A stretch of 64,000 bases of DNA from JACMLC01 sp963720235 (GTDB lineage: Bacteria > Acidobacteriota > Blastocatellia > Pyrinomonadales > Pyrinomonadaceae): contig OY970389.1 of assembly GCA_963720235.1 (NCBI GenBank), positions 3,782,001 through 3,846,000 on the forward strand, given 5' to 3'. Below are positions 16,938-26,866 of the stretch, in pieces. Position 1 is the first letter of the stretch; each line of letters opens with the position of its first letter. The notes beneath the pieces are model-generated. The model was not told where the DNA came from, searched no databases, and was given only the letters and a program-made list of their open reading frames with translations. Both the position numbers and the translations under genes were made by a program.

Positions 16938-18425
16938 ATGAAGACAGGTTCAAAACATCTCAGGCATCTCTTAGTCAGCATCGTAGTTTTGCTGACGGCA
17001 TCGGTCACGGCCTCGACTGCTTCCGCGCAGTGCGGCCTTGCGCCATATAAACTCCAAGAGGAGATACTGGCGGCGTTACAAAATGAAGCGGCGATTGCTG
17101 CCGGAGCAGATGTCAACGTCGGAACAAAATACTGGGCCACATCCGGTAGCGGAATCCAATATACTTTGTGGCGCAAATGCACCAATCCGAACTTCAGTGC
17201 CTGGAATGTTAACGGGAGTCAGAACCTTCCGGTCTTATCTGCTGCCATCGGCCTGATTCGCAAGTCTAATGCAGACATCCCTTATCCCGGCGCTTATCCC
17301 AACAACAGCCCAAGCGGGATTACTTACGAAAAGTGGTGGACGGATTTTCTCGGAACTCAGGTCGGAGTTCTGCCGCCGGGCAACACAAAATGGCTCAGGT
17401 ACTTTAAGGGTACGGAACTCTTCTCGAACGTTTACGACGCGCATGTCGTGACGGCTGTGATAGCTGTGCGCTACTGGGCCAGAAAGAATGGACGAGGGCT
17501 GCTGGAAGATTACGCGCTGAGATACTTGCGTGCGAACTGGGCTGTTTATGCCATGTCGGCGGGTACGGGCGCGGCCACAAGGTTCAATCTTCCCGAACGC
17601 ACTCCGACATCGGCTAAAGGAGTCCCCCCTGCTCCCAACACACAATACAGCCCGTGGGAGCCATTGCAGGAAAACACGAACAATCCGAAATATAACGGCC
17701 ACTTCCTTGCGTTGCCCGGAGCGCGTTCAGACTTGAAGCATTGGACCAGCGGGGACAGGTCTGCTCTGCTCGACAGGGCTATCATGCGATACCCTGTCAG
17801 CCCTAGCAACGAGGCCGTGTACCAGAGAACCTTGCTCGACTATATGAAGAACCGTTGGACGTATGCCGCAAATAATCTCTATGGTCTGTCTCTTGACGAT
17901 GCAAACGCTCTCATAAAATTGATAGATGAAGGGACGAACGCTTCGGAGTTTCTGCCTGGCGGAGCGCGCCCGTGGCTGACAGGTATTCGCACGGTCAAGA
18001 CCTTCCGTTTGATGGGCTGGCGCATCGGCCTATCGCAGTTCAGAGCCTCGAACATGGAGGGCAATCCGAACGGTAACACTCCATGCATGTACGCCGTCAC
18101 ATACGACGGGGCGCAAAAGATAGCGACCTTTCTTTATTTATGGTGGGACACCAAAAAGAGTGGCGGTTATCCGATGGGAGGGAGTCGTTTACTGCCGGGT
18201 GAAATTGCGGCAGACAATGGCGGCGGCATTCCCGGCTTCCATCCTCCAATGACAGATAAGAGAATACCAATTCCGACTACGCAACCGCTCTTTCATGTTG
18301 TGCTCACTGCGGCGCAGGAATCGTTCGACGAGAAAGCCGCTCCGACAGTCTTCCCGCCGTATCAGCCTTATGACCCGTGGCCGTTCGATCCTCCGTCCGG
18401 CGACCTAGACCCGCCGGAGAATTAA
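16938..18425 (+). CDS. Large secreted protein of unknown function
   Basis: 495 residues with a signal peptide (about 1-30, ending ASTASAQ) and GGGG-type ribosome site before ATG. The mature protein is rich in Trp, Tyr and Pro, has scattered single cysteines and no catalytic motif I can name; the C-terminal 40 residues are proline-rich and acidic. Sequences such as YEKWWTDFLG and RTVKTFRLMGWRIG look like a compact helical fold, perhaps a glycan-active or structural extracellular protein, but this is a guess. It is divergent from a winged-helix/TPR regulator. Confidence 0.75.
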   Translation: MKTGSKHLRHLLVSIVVLLTASVTASTASAQCGLAPYKLQEEILAALQNEAAIAAGADVNVGTKYWATSGSGIQYTLWRKCTNPNFSAWNVNGSQNLPVLSAAIGLIRKSNADIPYPGAYPNNSPSGITYEKWWTDFLGTQVGVLPPGNTKWLRYFKGTELFSNVYDAHVVTAVIAVRYWARKNGRGLLEDYALRYLRANWAVYAMSAGTGAATRFNLPERTPTSAKGVPPAPNTQYSPWEPLQENTNNPKYNGHFLALPGARSDLKHWTSGDRSALLDRAIMRYPVSPSNEAVYQRTLLDYMKNRWTYAANNLYGLSLDDANALIKLIDEGTNASEFLPGGARPWLTGIRTVKTFRLMGWRIGLSQFRASNMEGNPNGNTPCMYAVTYDGAQKIATFLYLWWDTKKSGGYPMGGSRLLPGEIAADNGGGIPGFHPPMTDKRIPIPTTQPLFHVVLTAAQESFDEKAAPTVFPPYQPYDPWPFDPPSGDLDPPEN

Positions 18426-18983
18426 ACGGCATGCAGGGGCTAAAGCCTCTGGCCGCCAGCGATGAGCTTATTTTCAGTCTGGAGAAGACAGAAAGTCTTT
18501 GGCTGGCTCTGTAGGGCAATTATATTCTTGACTCATTTAAGGAAAGGTTGTGGCTGAGAATGCCACACATTAACGATGTTCCGCGAGTTGAATCGGATGC
18601 CGGATGAGTCAAATATATTATTGTCTTAACAAGGCTGCATACTTCTGGCACAAGATACCAAAAGTGGAAGCCGCGCTTATCCGAATGTAAGCGCGGCTTC
18701 GATAGCGAAGGGCAGAAGTAGAACGTGTTTAGTCCTCGCCAGCAATTACGGTTCCCAAGAGTCGTAGGAGCAACCAACTGCTTTGACCCAGTCGCAGGTC
18801 GTCTCCCCACAGAATGTTTGTTATTGGACTCCGGCCATTGTTCTTTTTAGCGATATCCAATCTCACTATAATCTTGTAATGCTCGCCTACAGCGCGCTCT
18901 GGCTTTGTGCATCCGGGCTGTATATAGTGTGGTGCGATACTTACCTCAATCTTCGAATGTTACATGTTACTTTATCTGATGAA
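18426..18983. terminator. Intergenic region with bidirectional terminator-like hairpin
   Basis: 558 bases between convergent genes. A perfect 13-bp stem at 18667-18679/18688-18700 (GAAGCCGCGCTTA) with an 8-nt loop could end transcription in both directions; neither side has a strong U tract. No credible gene is seen in the rest. Confidence 0.55.
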
Positions 18984-19904
18984 CTATGGCCGAAGATGGT
19001 GCCGAGCCGTTGATTGGTATTGTAATGTCACTACTATCAACGTCGGAGTGTTGGGCCTGACTTTGACTGAGTAATTATTCTGGGGCAACGGATCCTTTTC
19101 AGTCAGCAATTCTCTCCCCCCAAAGCTCGCAGCCCGTTCACGCTCTGTTTGCGGCTTACCTATGTTGTCCTTCGTGCTGGTGCGTATTGCTCCTGTGAGC
19201 CAATCTCTTTCCCACTTCTCAACCAATGTAGCGTCTAGCTGCATTTCTGTTGAGCCTAACCTTCTTGGCAGCGCCAGACGTTTATGCGAAATGATAATTG
19301 TCAGTCGCTCTGCTATTTGCTCCCGACCGTTATTATTGGGTGTAACTTCGAACGAGATATCAGGGCCGTTAATCATTCTCGGCTGCCCTGGTTCGATATA
19401 ATTGTTGCCGTCGTACGTGGATAAGGTCGGGAAGATTAATAGAGCACGCCCCCTCGTGCCGTCCGCGTATAGCTCACGGTCAACAACGTACAGATACCCT
19501 TCGAAGCTCGGCTCAATGCTGATTTTCACTTTATCGCCTGCGGAGAGTGGCATGTCATCTTCGATGCGCGCGAACACCATTTCTTTCTCTTTGTCCGGCG
19601 AATTAGGCGTCTTACCACCAGCCGTCTCAGTAACCGGACGCTGACGCATAATCGTGACCCCGATCTCGCCGTCGAAAGCCTTTTTCTTTGCACGTGGAGA
19701 ACGGGGCCGTTGACTGCGCGACGCGGCGGTCCGCAGGCGCGCATCTCTTATAGTTTCGCCGGAGCGATTATCTGCGGGTTCGATGGTTCGGCTTTGACCT
19801 GTTGGCTGTTGTGCAACGAAATCTTGGCCGGACGCACTACACAACACCAAAAGCCACAATGTCAGGGAGAAGATTTTTTTAAGAATTACACTTCGTCTCA
19901 TCAC
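18984..19904 (-). CDS. Secreted DUF4384-type protein
   Basis: 306 residues. It has a signal peptide (about 1-26), a basic low-complexity linker (about 45-80), then a domain with the DUF4384 pattern: PLSAGDKVKISIEPS, GYLYVVDREL, then ALLIFPT and a closing beta segment. The C terminus is Thr/Val/Arg-rich. It lies 39 bases downstream of the Ser/Thr kinase whose own C-terminal region has a similar DUF4384-like pattern, suggesting a shared module in one signalling operon. The function of DUF4384 is not established; it often accompanies kinases and caspase-like proteins. Confidence 0.75.
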   Translation of the reverse strand: MMRRSVILKKIFSLTLWLLVLCSASGQDFVAQQPTGQSRTIEPADNRSGETIRDARLRTAASRSQRPRSPRAKKKAFDGEIGVTIMRQRPVTETAGGKTPNSPDKEKEMVFARIEDDMPLSAGDKVKISIEPSFEGYLYVVDRELYADGTRGRALLIFPTLSTYDGNNYIEPGQPRMINGPDISFEVTPNNNGREQIAERLTIIISHKRLALPRRLGSTEMQLDATLVEKWERDWLTGAIRTSTKDNIGKPQTERERAASFGGRELLTEKDPLPQNNYSVKVRPNTPTLIVVTLQYQSTARHHLRP

Positions 19905-19943
19905 AAGTCCTCCTCACTCTACTCTCTATTCTCTTCGATTCTC

Positions 19944-21929
19944 CTAAGGCGGGTCAGCATGCTTGAGCCTGCGCACGCTGACAAGAATGTCGCCCCGTCC
20001 TTTCAAGGTTAGTAAACTTTGCTCCTCGTCCTCAATGCTTTCCGTCAGCGTCGTGGTATCAAGGAAATTCTGCCACCTGTTTCTTCCGGCCTCCGTCAGC
20101 CTATATCTGTTGTTACTATTTTTGTCTCCCTCAGACTCCTTAACTACCTGCTCAAGCCAGTCGATGGGGCGTACAGACCAGACGATAAAAATCTCCTCCT
20201 GTCCCCGTTTACCGGAGAACCATGCCCCTTTAATCCGACGTTCCTGATCTGCCTCAAGACGAGCATCCCAGTTATTGCTGCTGCTTCGGGTGGGAAAGAG
20301 TGTTATCAGGGCGGTGTTCCCGCTTACGTCTTTCCCTCTGCTGATGAGGTAGAGCCAACCTGTTTGCGCGGGTTTGGCTACGATGTCGAACTCCTCTTTG
20401 GTGAAGAACGTCTCCGTTCCCAGAGAGGGTCGCATTCCCGGTTGTTTCAAACTTGAAACCATGAACCAGTAAGTCAGCGAACGTTCAGGGCCTAGCGTCT
20501 CCGGCGAACTAGATTTGGCGGACTGTGTAACTTGAGGAGGCTTATAACCTTTCTGGAAAATATACCAAAGGGCGAAGCCAATCAGGCAAACGAGGAAGAC
20601 CGAAACGGCAGCGATGCGCCAGCGATGAGATATACGTAGGAATGGGAATCGCCGTTTGCTTGTCAGCGGGGCGAGTCGGGTCGCAGGTGTTTTGACATGG
20701 GCAACGGCTTCTCCGATAGCCTTTTCAGGTGTTGGGGTTTCGGTGTCTACAGCAGGCGTGTGTAAGACCGTCTCTTCAGCAATTTCAGTTAAAGCGCGCG
20801 ACAAATCATCTCCAAACTCAAGCGCGTCCTGATGGCGCTTGGTGGGGTTGTAGGAGAGCGCTCTGAGAATCGCTCGTTGGGCAGAGTCAGACAGGTCGCC
20901 GGGACGAAGGTCTTGTGGCATAACCTTGACTCCTCTCCTCTGTAACTCCGCGAGATGAATAGGAGTCCGAGCATGAAAGGGACGGCGGCCTGTCAGCATC
21001 TCATAAGCGATGACGCCCAGAGCGTAGATGTCGCTGCGAGGAGTTGCCGTCTCCCGCTGCAACTGTTCGGGTGACATGTATTGCCACGTGCCTGCGAGGT
21101 GAACGGTCTGTGTGCTAGGGGCAAGAACCGAATTTTTAACTTTGGCGATGCCGAAATCTATAACCGTTGCCTGTAGAAGCCCGCTCGCGTTGCGGTGAAT
21201 TATAATGTTATCAGGCGTCAGATCACGGTGAATGATGCCGGCCTTATGCGCCACGTCGAGCGTCTGCCCGATTTGCTTGATAATCTCAGCCACCTCTTCA
21301 AGTTCTATGTCCTTCTGCCGTTCCTGCTTCCTCTTACAATAGCAGCGCAGGGCTTCCCCCTCGACGTACTGCATCACCAGATATGGCTTCCCGTCCAGCA
21401 AGGTGCCTGCGTCTAGTATGCCTACGACTCCGGGGGCGTTGATTTTCGTTAGGGCTTCGGCCTCCTGCTTGAATTTGTTTACTATCCACTCATCTCTGAG
21501 TCGTGCCTCTTTCAGTACCTTAATGACGACGCGTCGGTGCGCCATTTCCGGTTTGTCGAACGCTATGTATACATCGCCCATGCCGCCGCCGCCCAACTTC
21601 TCCGTAACCGTGTAACGACCGTTCACCAGCATGCCGAGCATGCAATCGATGGGCGCGGGCTGCGTGCGGTCGAGAGTGTCTTCCGTGCTCCCCAGCTCTG
21701 TGCCTGCTAGGATTTCTAATCCCAGAGGAACAGCTGTCTCACGCAGGAAGTCCGCATCTGAATCGTCCGCAGCCAGCAGTGACATCACTTCTTCAAACAA
21801 CGCCGGGTCATCGCCACAAGCCTGGGCGACGAACGCGGAGCGTTCTGATAGCTCCAACATCTGCGCATCGTGATAGATTCTTTCTATCTGCTGCCAGCGT
21901 TCAAGATCTTTCTCCCCGTTCTCGTCCAT
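19944..21929 (-). CDS. Membrane Ser/Thr protein kinase with C-terminal DUF4384-like domain
   Basis: 661 residues. An N-terminal helical segment typical of Acidobacterial kinases (WQQIERIYHDA...) precedes a Hanks-type kinase domain with G-loop GGGGMGDVY, VVIKV (catalytic Lys), HRDLTPDN (catalytic Asp236), DFG (Asp258) and YMSPEQ. A juxtamembrane linker and one membrane helix follow (about 430-452), then a C-terminal domain with WLYLISRG...ALITLFPT resembling DUF4384. ATG 21929 is chosen because it overlaps the caspase gene stop as TAATG and has GGAGG five bases upstream, so translation is coupled. All catalytic residues are present, so it should be active. Confidence 0.93.
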   Translation of the reverse strand: MDENGEKDLERWQQIERIYHDAQMLELSERSAFVAQACGDDPALFEEVMSLLAADDSDADFLRETAVPLGLEILAGTELGSTEDTLDRTQPAPIDCMLGMLVNGRYTVTEKLGGGGMGDVYIAFDKPEMAHRRVVIKVLKEARLRDEWIVNKFKQEAEALTKINAPGVVGILDAGTLLDGKPYLVMQYVEGEALRCYCKRKQERQKDIELEEVAEIIKQIGQTLDVAHKAGIIHRDLTPDNIIIHRNASGLLQATVIDFGIAKVKNSVLAPSTQTVHLAGTWQYMSPEQLQRETATPRSDIYALGVIAYEMLTGRRPFHARTPIHLAELQRRGVKVMPQDLRPGDLSDSAQRAILRALSYNPTKRHQDALEFGDDLSRALTEIAEETVLHTPAVDTETPTPEKAIGEAVAHVKTPATRLAPLTSKRRFPFLRISHRWRIAAVSVFLVCLIGFALWYIFQKGYKPPQVTQSAKSSSPETLGPERSLTYWFMVSSLKQPGMRPSLGTETFFTKEEFDIVAKPAQTGWLYLISRGKDVSGNTALITLFPTRSSSNNWDARLEADQERRIKGAWFSGKRGQEEIFIVWSVRPIDWLEQVVKESEGDKNSNNRYRLTEAGRNRWQNFLDTTTLTESIEDEEQSLLTLKGRGDILVSVRRLKHADPP

Positions 21930-24900
21930 TAACGCCTCCATGCGAGGGCTACGTCGTTGCGCCGTCGCGTGAAATCGAATAAGGCCGGTTGTTGAATCTT
22001 ACGGAGGGGTTCACCTTTATCCGTCGGTTTGTCGGAGACTGGCCGCAACTCGATAAGTTTCTCCTTACACAACTCCTTTTGAGACTCCCCTGCCTCGGAC
22101 GTTGTGGTGTTCATCGATTTGTATAGTTCGGGGACGTGGTCTGCGCCGTACTCCAGCCACTCCGATATCAGTATGTTTTGATCGTTATTTAAATTAGCCA
22201 GACTGTCCTCCAAGCCCTTCTTCGTCAAGGTGTAGGTCAGTAGCCCGTGCTTGATCGGCTGGCCTTCCTTCGTCTCGCAAGCCTCCCAAGCTTCGCTGTC
22301 GGCCTGCGACGCCGTCAGTATTCTGATGCCTTTGTCGTATGCCAATTGGCCGAGGCCGCGGCTGCCCATCGGGCCGGGCTTGAAGCCCGAACTCTCGACA
22401 GCCGCCGCCGAGTAACAGGCATCCACGATTAAGGTCATATGTCCGGCATCTACATCGCGCAACCAGAGGCTCAGTTCGTCGCTAGAAATACAGCTCTGCA
22501 AAAACGAGTAGGCGCGCTCCTTATCGGCCTGGGCGACGCCTGCCGCGTTAAGTGCGAGCGTTTTGTTGAGGAAGCTTGAGTTGATGCCTTTTGCCTCGCC
22601 GGTGTTATATGGAATCATGTAGAACTCTCCACCTGGCGCGGCATAGCCGTGACTCGAAAAAAGAATGATCACCAAATCCTCCGGCGTGGCGGGGCGCAAT
22701 TTGTCGGCGTTGAGGAGTTGACTGCGCCGCTCAGCCGGGACTTCATGAGCTTTGTTTGAGAGTAATTGTAGAACAGCCGCGAAGTTTTCCTTTGTGGCCT
22801 TTGCCTCTAAGACTTGAATCTGCCCGTCTTCCTTCCGCCGCCAATCGGAAATCAGAGAGACAGACACAACCTCTTCATATTGTCCCCCCGCCAGCAGTTC
22901 CTTAGTGACAACTCTTTCCATCACCGCTGCATCGTTGGCAGCATATTTCAGATTAAAGTTAGGGTTTTCGTTAGCGTTGACGCCGACCGTGATGATGTAG
23001 GCGCGCCCCTTGCGCGGCTGACTCACGTTCGGCAACGAATACGAGCGTCGCACCGTCTTGCTCTTGACGCGGTCGCTGTTGAAGGAGTAGGCAGAAAACT
23101 CCACCTCCTTGACGGCTCCGCTCTGCGGCAGCTTGATGTTGCTGAAGGTCAAAGTCGCGCGCCCTTTATCGTCCAGCTTGACCTGATTGGCCTGTCGCCA
23201 TAAATTCAACTCTTGCGCGTCACCCTCTGGCGTCCGCTCTAGCCTGCCGACCACTTTTATATAGTTCTCCAGCGGCAACTCAGCCGTCGAATTACCAACC
23301 ATCTGCCCATCACGAAACAGCCTCACGTCAAACACGCCGGACTGCAACGCGCGCCCCTGCGCGTCGGTCTGGCTCTGGCTGACGGTACTAGCAACTTCCA
23401 ACGTCACTTGTACCGTGTCCGCGCCGCTTGGCACGACTTCCTTGATAGTCACTTGCGGTTGCGTCCGGTTGATATTAGTGATGTCCCTAATTGACTTGAA
23501 CTCCTGATTACAATCGCCCTCTTCAGTGCACCTCAGAAGCCGCGGCAGCAGTTGTGGCTCGTAGTAGTCGCGCATGAAAATGTCTAGTGGGAGCGGCGTG
23601 ACCGGCGCGTCGGGCGCGACCCAACTCAAGCCCTTGGAGTCTTCGAGTTCATTCGTATCAAATCTTCCATCAGGCGTGACGACTACCCAATTGTCTTTGT
23701 CCAGCGTAATCAACCATGCCAACGGTTTGTCGGTTTTGTTGTCATATATCTCGACCCGGTTGTATTTGCCGTCGTTGCCTTCTTCGACTCGGAACTTCCT
23801 ATTGGCTGTTCGCAAGGGAGCAGGAATGTCAGGTATGCTATCGACTAACACCTTTACCTTTTCAATCTCTCTTAAAGAGAAGACATCTTCCAGCTTATAA
23901 GTATCAAGGTTCCACAACTTAAAGATTTCATTCCGATCGACGCTGACCAAAGTTTTATCGTCCCTGAAAATGAGCGCCCTACCCTCGGCCCCTTGGCCTA
24001 TGGAAAAAGTTTTCAACTCTTGACCGGTTCTCACATTCCAGAGTTTAATATTTCCATCTTCGTCAATACTTGCCAGCACATCTCCTGCAGGACTGAAGGC
24101 AATACTGATTACACTTATGCCCTTTTCACTGCGCGAGCGCGAGCCGCACCCAGCCAGTTGATCAAGCGCCTGAAGCACCTTGCCAATCCCAAGCTCTTCC
24201 TCCGCGTTTCGTTTACCCACAGTAAAAGTAAATTGCTCTTTGCCCGTTTTAACATCCCATATCTTTATATTTCCGTCTCCCCCGCTACTCGCCAGAATCT
24301 CCCCTTTGGGATTGAAAGCGAGTAAAGAGATTTCACTGGTGTGACCGCGCAGTATTTGCACCGGTGTCCGAGTTTCCATATCCCACAATTTGATTTCCAT
24401 GTCTGAGCACTGTGACTTATTCGAACTGTCTAAGTCGGGCAGAGTATCTATCTTCATCAGCCTGGGTAACCAGGGAATATATTTCGCTACTAACTCGTTT
24501 GTGGCGAGCAGCTTTGTCATCTCGGCAAACTGCTCGATGTTAATGTGAGTTTCGTCCGTGGTCGCCAACAGTTTTTTGTTGGGACTGAAGACCATTAGAT
24601 TTATGTCACCGATGTGTGCCTGAATCGCACCGAGTTTGCGGCCTTTCGTCAGATCCCAAACGTGCATGAGGTTATCGATTGCCGTGACCAGCGTTTTGTC
24701 GTCTTGACCGAATGCATGCGGGGTGACATATTTTGTATATCCGAATAAAGATGTTAGTTCATTTCCACTCTCAACATCCCACACCTTGATGGTTGAATCG
24801 CCGCTGGCACTTGCCAAGCGTTTCCCGTCCGCCGAGAAGCTGACCGCACTGACGAACGAAGTATGGCCGGTCAGAACTTTCGGTTTTGCATCGCCTCTCA

Positions 24901-25699
24901 TATCCCACAGACGAACGGTTCTATCCCAACTGCAACTCGCCAGCAAATTGCCATTCGGACTAAAACTTACCTGCCGCACTCCCGCGCCGTGACCTTCTAA
25001 GATTCTTATTTGTTTACCCGCCGGGTCGAGAATCTCAATAGTTTTTCTATCCTCACTATATCGCGCAGTAAGTTTTCCGTCGGGGCTTACCCACGGCAAG
25101 TTGAACATGGAGGGCGAAGGAACGTCTTTCAGTGTCATCCCACTGGCAACGTCCCAGTATCTATAGCTTCTGTCATTGCCTATACTCAGCAAGGTGCTGG
25201 AATCCTTACTGAAGGTGATAAACCAAACTCGATTGGTCTGGTCTAAGGTTCTCTTTGCTCCGGTCACCAAGTCCAAGAGTATTATGGTTTTGTTGGTGCT
25301 GCCGATAGCCAAACTTTTCTTGTCTGGACTAAAGGCGAGCGCGTAGACCGTCTCCGCCACCCCGCCCCCGTCTATGCGTTCGAACAAATTTACTAATTGA
25401 TCTTCACTATCGGGCGGTTGCGGATCTTCGTCCACCTCAAACTTGATTGCAGGAGTCATTTCGATTGACCGTATGAGTCGGCTACTCTCCAAGTCCCAGA
25501 GCTGAACCGTCCCGGAACTGCCCCCACTTGCCAGAATTCGCCCGTCCATGCTGAATGCGACCGACTGAATCCAGGCTGCGTTAGTTGCTTGAACAATAAG
25601 TTCCGGTTTCTGCGCCAAAGCCGTAGACACTGCGAAAACAGTCATGACTGTCAACATAGTCAGAGCGTTTCTTAATTTGTCTTCGATTCGAGTGTTCAT
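21929..25699 (-). CDS. WD40-repeat caspase-like protease (peptidase C14 family)
   Basis: 1,256 residues. A signal peptide or anchor (about 1-30) is followed by 11 or more WD40-type repeats (about 35-610: xVxxVxFSxDGxxLASxSxDxTIKLWD). A middle beta-rich segment follows, then a caspase domain with YIITVGVN at the start, catalytic His1017 in FSSHGY and catalytic Cys1095 in VDACYS. Caspase-family enzymes cleave after Arg/Lys or Asp; the propellers probably sense or bind partners. Translationally coupled (TAATG) to the kinase and divergent from an ECF sigma gene, it is likely part of one stress or death-signalling unit. The signal peptide suggests periplasmic action. Confidence 0.93.
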   Translation of the reverse strand: MNTRIEDKLRNALTMLTVMTVFAVSTALAQKPELIVQATNAAWIQSVAFSMDGRILASGGSSGTVQLWDLESSRLIRSIEMTPAIKFEVDEDPQPPDSEDQLVNLFERIDGGGVAETVYALAFSPDKKSLAIGSTNKTIILLDLVTGAKRTLDQTNRVWFITFSKDSSTLLSIGNDRSYRYWDVASGMTLKDVPSPSMFNLPWVSPDGKLTARYSEDRKTIEILDPAGKQIRILEGHGAGVRQVSFSPNGNLLASCSWDRTVRLWDMRGDAKPKVLTGHTSFVSAVSFSADGKRLASASGDSTIKVWDVESGNELTSLFGYTKYVTPHAFGQDDKTLVTAIDNLMHVWDLTKGRKLGAIQAHIGDINLMVFSPNKKLLATTDETHINIEQFAEMTKLLATNELVAKYIPWLPRLMKIDTLPDLDSSNKSQCSDMEIKLWDMETRTPVQILRGHTSEISLLAFNPKGEILASSGGDGNIKIWDVKTGKEQFTFTVGKRNAEEELGIGKVLQALDQLAGCGSRSRSEKGISVISIAFSPAGDVLASIDEDGNIKLWNVRTGQELKTFSIGQGAEGRALIFRDDKTLVSVDRNEIFKLWNLDTYKLEDVFSLREIEKVKVLVDSIPDIPAPLRTANRKFRVEEGNDGKYNRVEIYDNKTDKPLAWLITLDKDNWVVVTPDGRFDTNELEDSKGLSWVAPDAPVTPLPLDIFMRDYYEPQLLPRLLRCTEEGDCNQEFKSIRDITNINRTQPQVTIKEVVPSGADTVQVTLEVASTVSQSQTDAQGRALQSGVFDVRLFRDGQMVGNSTAELPLENYIKVVGRLERTPEGDAQELNLWRQANQVKLDDKGRATLTFSNIKLPQSGAVKEVEFSAYSFNSDRVKSKTVRRSYSLPNVSQPRKGRAYIITVGVNANENPNFNLKYAANDAAVMERVVTKELLAGGQYEEVVSVSLISDWRRKEDGQIQVLEAKATKENFAAVLQLLSNKAHEVPAERRSQLLNADKLRPATPEDLVIILFSSHGYAAPGGEFYMIPYNTGEAKGINSSFLNKTLALNAAGVAQADKERAYSFLQSCISSDELSLWLRDVDAGHMTLIVDACYSAAAVESSGFKPGPMGSRGLGQLAYDKGIRILTASQADSEAWEACETKEGQPIKHGLLTYTLTKKGLEDSLANLNNDQNILISEWLEYGADHVPELYKSMNTTTSEAGESQKELCKEKLIELRPVSDKPTDKGEPLRKIQQPALFDFTRRRNDVALAWRR

Positions 25700-26088
25700 G
25701 ATGTATATCCTCTTGATGCGCGCTGCGTCCGTACTGATGGCGGCCCTATACCTTTGCCGAGAACCGCCCCTACTGACTAACGCGACATCCTCGGCTAAAA
25801 CCCATCATCCTTCCTTACAAAAAACTCGGAAGACTCTGTTTACCGAAAAGGAGTAACGAATGTGAGTCGCAACCGAGGGGCAAATTCGGCACGAGAAGAG
25901 GATGTTTAGAGGTACAGCATCAATGCACTTGACTATTGTCTTAGTGCGATTTGTGATACAGAACTGTATTGAGCGAGAAAAAGTTGGACATTGGGTTATT
26001 TTCAGATTAAGGCAATGACCTGAGACTTTGTTATAATGAGAGGTGATTTTCGCATCTTTCAAAAATAACTAAAAGACTGGTACGGCTT
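25700..26088. promoter_or_regulatory. Divergent promoter region, sigma factor / caspase operon
   Basis: 389 bases between divergent starts. A TATAAT hexamer at 26032-26037 lies 51 bases before the sigma-factor ATG; no strong -35 box is visible at 17 bases. The short AT-rich stretch near 25860-25990 could hold the leftward promoter. No gene is seen. If the sigma factor controls the caspase operon, its target promoter should lie here. Confidence 0.4.
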
Positions 26089-26649
26089 ATGACCACCTCA
26101 CAGTCAATCACAGACTTACTTCAAGCTTGGGAACATGGCGACCAAGAGGCGTTAGAGGAATTGATGTCAGTGGTGTTGGCGGAACTGCATCATATAGCTA
26201 AAAATTATCTGCGCCACGAAAGGCCCAATCATACGCTGCAAACCGGCGCGCTGATTAACGAGGCATGTATTAAACTAATTGGTCAGAACCGTATCAAATG
26301 GCAAAATCGTAAGCACTTCTATGCTATAGCCGCCCAATGTATGCGGCGAGTCCTAATCGATTACGCCAAGATGCGTAAACGAGCCAAACGCGGCATGGAG
26401 GCGCAACAGCTCAGTCTTTCCGATTTAAACATCTCTGAAGAGAAATCCGAAGAGCTGCTCGCGTTAGATGCGGCATTAAAAAAGCTGGCCGAGAGAGACA
26501 AGCGGAAAAGCCAGGTGGTTGAATTGCGCTATTTCGGCGGCCACTCGGTCAAGGAAGTTGCCGACATATTAGACATCTCGGAAATTACAGTCGTGCGTGA
26601 CTGGCGGCTTGCTCGCTCGTGGCTCCGACGCGAGTTGGATACCAACTAA
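26089..26649 (+). CDS. ECF-type RNA polymerase sigma factor (TIGR02999-like)
   Basis: 186 residues with sigma region 2 (about 10-85; the HIAKNYLRHE, INEACIKL and RVLIDYA segments are typical of the Acidobacteria/Planctomycetes ECF group) and region 4 (about 125-180: VVELRYFGGHSVKEVADIL as helix-turn-helix). There is no region 1.1 or 3 and no anti-sigma domain. It directs RNA polymerase to its own promoter set. Encoded back to back with the WD40-caspase/kinase genes; in this phylum such sigma genes commonly sit beside Ser/Thr kinases, so kinase-dependent control of the sigma factor is plausible. Confidence 0.93.
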   Translation: MTTSQSITDLLQAWEHGDQEALEELMSVVLAELHHIAKNYLRHERPNHTLQTGALINEACIKLIGQNRIKWQNRKHFYAIAAQCMRRVLIDYAKMRKRAKRGMEAQQLSLSDLNISEEKSEELLALDAALKKLAERDKRKSQVVELRYFGGHSVKEVADILDISEITVVRDWRLARSWLRRELDTN

Positions 26650-26866
26650 TCCTGAGAAGTTAGCTGTCCCTTGGTCTTAATGAAGTTTATTGGTTCGATT
26701 TATTTTTCCGAAAATCGAATACCAGACTCCTTATATTTATTTCAATCACCCAAAGTTTCAACCGATGAAGAGCAACTTAAAGTGGTAGTTAAATGAGTCC
26801 CAACGGGTCATTACAGTTACATTCCTGACCTCAGTACTGGCGTGACCGAGGGGCGACATTTCCCAC

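Noticed and set aside
18720..18830. Small Cys-rich peptide on the minus strand (CGETTCDWVKAVGCSYD)
   Set aside because: The frame has a stop just upstream and no start codon, so translation is not supported.
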